Shown here piece after piece: positions 5,372-7,854 of a stretch of DNA of 7,854 bases; position 1 is the stretch's first letter, and every line of letters starts with the position of its first letter. This DNA is from CAKKQX01 sp046313915. GTDB lineage: Bacteria; Pseudomonadota; Gammaproteobacteria; Burkholderiales; SG8-41. The stretch covers positions 1 to 7,854 of the forward strand of contig JBKBXX010000135.1 in assembly GCA_046313915.1 (NCBI GenBank), written 5' to 3'. The notes beneath the pieces are model-generated. The model saw only the letters and a list, made by a program, of their open reading frames with translations, made no database searches and was not told where the DNA came from. A program made the position numbers and the translations under genes.

Positions 5372-6397
5372 CTAGGTTTTCAGTCCCAGCAGTCCGGCGC
5401 CGGTGTCCCAGCACACGGCGCGCTTGCCGTTATCACTTAACTCTTTGATTTTGATTATATTTTTTGCGGGATCCGGGTCGCGCAGCGGGAACGGATAGTC
5501 GCTGCCCAGCGCCACCTGCGCTGCGCCCGCGCGCTCGATCAGGTAGCGTAACGCCGGTTCGTCGTGCAGCACCGTATCGTAATAGAGATTGGGCGTGTAG
5601 CGCTCGAGTGGCAGCTTGACCGCGCCGCGCGCCGCGGGCGGCGCGGCGGTGCGGCCGCGGGCGATGCGCCCGAACTGGAAAGGCACGCAGCCGCCGCCGT
5701 GCACCAGCAGCACGCGCAGCTTCGGAAAGCGGTCGAATACCCCGCCCAGCAGCAGCGCGGCGGCAGCGAACGTGGTTTCGCTCGGGTTGCCGACCAGGAT
5801 GTGCAGGAACAGGCGCCGCAGCCGCGGCGGCACGGCGAGATCGGCGGGATGCACGATCACCGGCACCCCGAGTTCCTCGGCGGCGCGCCAGAACGCGTCG
5901 AACGCCGGCGCGTCGAGCCCCTCTTCCTCGACGCGCGCGCCGATCTGCACTGCGCGGTGCCCGAGTGCGCGCACGGCATGGCGCAGCTCTTCCGCGGCGA
6001 GTTCCGGCGCCTGCAGCGGCACCATCGCCGCGGCGACGTAGCGGTCGGGGCGCGCGGCGACGAGCTCGGCGAGCGCTTCGTTCTGGACGCGCGCGAGCCA
6101 CTGCCCGGCTTCGGGCGCGAGATGATAGCCGGCGAGATCCATCCAGCCCGAGACGAGCTGCACGGCGATGCCGGCTTCGTCCATCCAGTTGAGCCGCGCC
6201 GCTTCGTCGACGAGCGTCGGCAGCAGCGGCATGCCGGTCACGCGGCCGCCGACTTCGAGGCGGGTGGCACCGTCGTCGGTCTTGACCACGCGCACACCGT
6301 GGCGCGCGCCTTCGTCGCCGATGCGCCTGATGACCGGCTCGCCCACGTGGTGGGCGTGGATGTCGAGGCAACGCGGCCGCTCTGCTGGCGCGCTCAT
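5372..6397 (-). CDS. ACMSD-like amidohydrolase (metal-dependent decarboxylase/hydrolase)
   Basis: A 341-residue amidohydrolase 2 protein with a complete ACMSD-type metal site: H14 and H16 in DIHAHHV, H183 in VIVHPAD, H233 in LLVHGGG and D300 in LGSDYPFP. The spacing nearly matches that of aminocarboxymuconate-semialdehyde decarboxylase (H9, H11, H177, H228, D294), and the length is close to its usual 330-340 residues. ACMSD relatives include decarboxylases of resorcylate and carboxyvanillate and hydratases or hydrolases of ring-cleavage products, so decarboxylation of an aromatic or ring-cleavage acid is plausible but not proven. The ATG overlaps the stop of the upstream alpha/beta hydrolase in ATGA, with GGAGG (6404-6408) 6 nt ahead, indicating coupled translation. 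The C-terminal stretch from about 5433 has lower GC than the rest (KNIIKIKELSDNGKR), but the frame is unbroken to TAG at 5372. Confidence 0.9.
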   Translation of the reverse strand: MSAPAERPRCLDIHAHHVGEPVIRRIGDEGARHGVRVVKTDDGATRLEVGGRVTGMPLLPTLVDEAARLNWMDEAGIAVQLVSGWMDLAGYHLAPEAGQWLARVQNEALAELVAARPDRYVAAAMVPLQAPELAAEELRHAVRALGHRAVQIGARVEEEGLDAPAFDAFWRAAEELGVPVIVHPADLAVPPRLRRLFLHILVGNPSETTFAAAALLLGGVFDRFPKLRVLLVHGGGCVPFQFGRIARGRTAAPPAARGAVKLPLERYTPNLYYDTVLHDEPALRYLIERAGAAQVALGSDYPFPLRDPDPAKNIIKIKELSDNGKRAVCWDTGAGLLGLKT

Positions 6398-7215
6398 CTC
6401 CGTCCTCCGGCGAGCAGGCTGCGGATGCGCGCGGCGACTTCACGCGGCTTTTCGGCAGGCGTGATGTGGCGACCGCCGGCGATCACCGTCAGCGTCGATT
6501 GCGGCAGCGCCCGGTGCAGCGCCTCGGCCATCGCGAGCGGCGTCGCGTAATCTTCGTCGCCGACGACGATGGCGCCAGGCGCCGTAATCGCGGCGAGCTG
6601 CGGCCGCAGGTCGGCATCGCCCAGCATTTCGCAGGTTTTCTCGTAGCAGGCGAGGTCGTTGGCGAGGAAAACATCCTTCAGCGCCTGGACGGTGCCGGGA
6701 TGCGCGGCGCGGAAAGCATCGCTGAACCAGCGCGTTTCCTGGAAACCGATCAGCGCCCCCAGGCCCTTGGCGCGGGCGGTGGCGGCGCGCTCGCGCCAGG
6801 TTTTCGGCGCGTCGGCGCCGTACCACGCAGTAGTGTCGATCAGGCACAGCCCCGCCGTGCGCTGTGGATGATTGGCGGCGAAAGCCTGTGCCACCATGCC
6901 GCCCATCGAGCAGCCGGCAACCACCGCCGTCGGCCATTGCAGATGATCCATCAGTTCGGCGAGGTCGCGCGCGAACAGCGCCGGCGTGTAAGTCACGGGC
7001 CGCCGGCCCGAGCCGCCGTGGCCACGGCAGTCGAAGGTCAGCACTTCGGCATCCTGCGCGAGCTCCTGCACCACGCCGTCCCAGATGCTGCGGTCGAGCG
7101 CGAGCGAATGCACCAGCGCCACGCGCGGTGCGCCGGCGCGGGGCGCGGCATGCAGGGTGTAGGCGATGTTGCAGTCATCGCTGGTCTTGAAATGGGCGGT
7201 CGTGGATTTGCTCAT
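6394..7215 (-). CDS. Alpha/beta hydrolase, 3-oxoadipate enol-lactonase-like
   Basis: A 273-residue single-domain alpha/beta hydrolase. The catalytic triad is visible: S103 in the elbow GCSMGG, D222 in VVGDEDYATP and H250 in GGRHITP. The oxyanion-side loop VHSLALDRSIWD (35-46) and the FDCRGHGGSG turn (61-70) fit as well. HSLALD, RGHGGS, MGGMVAQ and TWRERAATAR recall PcaD, which hydrolyses 3-oxoadipate enol-lactone in the cytoplasm. PcaD is usually a little shorter and sits with other protocatechuate genes, none of which are seen here, so a related lactone, amide or C-C bond substrate is equally possible. No signal peptide is present. The gene begins 10 bp after the FAD-subunit stop, with only a weak ribosome site (GGA 6 nt before ATG), and ends overlapping the ACMSD-like gene, so it is the middle of an operon. 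Confidence 0.88.
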   Translation of the reverse strand: MSKSTTAHFKTSDDCNIAYTLHAAPRAGAPRVALVHSLALDRSIWDGVVQELAQDAEVLTFDCRGHGGSGRRPVTYTPALFARDLAELMDHLQWPTAVVAGCSMGGMVAQAFAANHPQRTAGLCLIDTTAWYGADAPKTWRERAATARAKGLGALIGFQETRWFSDAFRAAHPGTVQALKDVFLANDLACYEKTCEMLGDADLRPQLAAITAPGAIVVGDEDYATPLAMAEALHRALPQSTLTVIAGGRHITPAEKPREVAARIRSLLAGGRR

Positions 7216-7225
7216 GGCGATTCCG

Positions 7226-7854
7226 TCAATGGTTTTGCTGCGCGCGCCTGAAAGCGGTCATCACCGCGCGTGCCGCGAACTCCACCGCCATTTCGCGCTT
7301 GTAGGCGGCGGAACCGCGCACGTCCGACAGCGGCTGCGCCGCGGCACGCACCGGCTGCACTGCCGCGCGCACCGCGTCTTCGGTCGGCATTTGCCCGGCG
7401 AGCGCGGCAAGATCCAGCACGATCGGTTTCCAGCTCACCGAGCCCACGCACACGCGGGCCTGCGCGCATCGGCCTTGCGCATCGAGCCGCACCACCGCTG
7501 CGGTGTTGACGGTGGGAATTTCCAGCACGCCGCGCGCCAGATACTTGTAGAAAGCCGATCCGCCCGCTGCCGGCGGCGGCACGCTGACGCTCACCACCAT
7601 CTCGTCCCTGGCGAAGCGCTTGTCGAAAGCTTCTTCGAGAGAAAGCGTGCGTCTTCCGCCGGCTCCCGCCACCGTGACGCTCGCGCCCAGCGCGAGCAGC
7701 GCGAGCGGCAGATCGAAGCCGCCGATCAGCGGGCCAACGCTGCCGCCGACCGTCAGCATCTGGCGGATGCGGGCGTGGCCCACCGCCTCCAGCGCATCGG
7801 CGATCGCCGGCCAGCGGTCGCCGATGCGCCGGTCGGCATAAAGCTGCTGCTGGC
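7226..7854 (-). CDS. FAD-binding (CoxM-type) subunit of a molybdenum hydroxylase, 3' part
   Basis: The last 208 residues of a medium subunit of the xanthine dehydrogenase/CO dehydrogenase family, usually about 280-290 residues; the N-terminus lies beyond the right edge. The frame is open past a GTG at 7783 to the window end, so that GTG is internal. The subunit carries FAD and passes electrons between the iron-sulfur and molybdopterin subunits, which should lie upstream if present. Visible elements are the FAD-domain segment LTVGGSVGPLIGGFDLPLAL (33-52 of the visible part), LSLEEAF, and the C-terminal CO-dehydrogenase flavoprotein domain with YLARGVLEIPTVNTAAVVRL and SAAYKREMAVEFAARAV. Where relatives usually have GG[NS][LIV]AHADPAxDLP, this one has GGSVGPLIGGFDLP, a divergent flavin loop. 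Hydroxylation of an aromatic or N-heterocyclic acid would suit the neighbouring hydrolases, but that is inference. Confidence 0.87.
   Translation of the reverse strand, partial: QQQLYADRRIGDRWPAIADALEAVGHARIRQMLTVGGSVGPLIGGFDLPLALLALGASVTVAGAGGRRTLSLEEAFDKRFARDEMVVSVSVPPPAAGGSAFYKYLARGVLEIPTVNTAAVVRLDAQGRCAQARVCVGSVSWKPIVLDLAALAGQMPTEDAVRAAVQPVRAAAQPLSDVRGSAAYKREMAVEFAARAVMTAFRRAQQNH

Noticed and set aside
4125..5375. A 416-codon plus-strand open frame.
   Set aside because: It begins in intergenic repeats and then mirrors the Bug receptor gene. It has no family features.
5564..7251. Long plus-strand frames of 328 and 261 codons.
   Set aside because: They are antisense to the ACMSD-like and alpha/beta hydrolase genes, whose catalytic residues establish the minus strand as coding.

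Overview
The window looks like chromosomal DNA of a high-GC betaproteobacterium, probably Burkholderiales-like. Two genes encode periplasmic 'Bug'/TctC-type solute receptors, a family greatly expanded in that group. Most coding DNA is visibly G+C rich, and the long intergenic gap carries degenerate CTCTGTG-type and CCGGAT-palindrome repeats of the kind scattered through environmental proteobacterial genomes. The taxon is inferred from gene content only.

Every recognisable gene lies on the minus strand, so transcription runs from high to low coordinates. From the right edge these are: the 3' part of an FAD-binding (CoxM-type) subunit of a molybdenum hydroxylase (7226-7854, cut by the edge); an alpha/beta hydrolase resembling 3-oxoadipate enol-lactonase (6394-7215); an ACMSD-like amidohydrolase (5372-6397) that overlaps the hydrolase by ATGA; and a Bug receptor (4353-5324). 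These four are closely packed and look like one operon. A 327-bp gap (4026-4352) with nested inverted repeats follows. Then come a ThDP-dependent enzyme (2268-4025), a second Bug receptor (1218-2198), a BrnT-type toxin with a ribbon-helix-helix antitoxin (608-1160), and the 5' part of a second amidohydrolase (1-474, cut by the edge).

Together the metabolic genes suggest a catabolic cluster for an organic, perhaps aromatic or N-heteroaromatic, acid: capture by Bug receptors, hydroxylation by a molybdenum enzyme, ring or lactone hydrolysis, and decarboxylation or hydrolysis by ACMSD-type and ThDP enzymes. The substrate cannot be read from the sequence. The toxin-antitoxin pair looks like an insertion into this cluster: just beyond its distal end lies a decayed copy of a Bug C-terminus (557-600) resembling the tail of the intact Bug gene on its other side.

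The points most worth a second look are the Bug-tail footprint around the toxin-antitoxin cassette, the probably leaderless toxin promoter with an embedded inverted repeat, the unassigned ThDP enzyme and its pathway, and the composite repeat region upstream of that enzyme. No RNA gene, CRISPR array, transposase or convincing intrinsic terminator was found.
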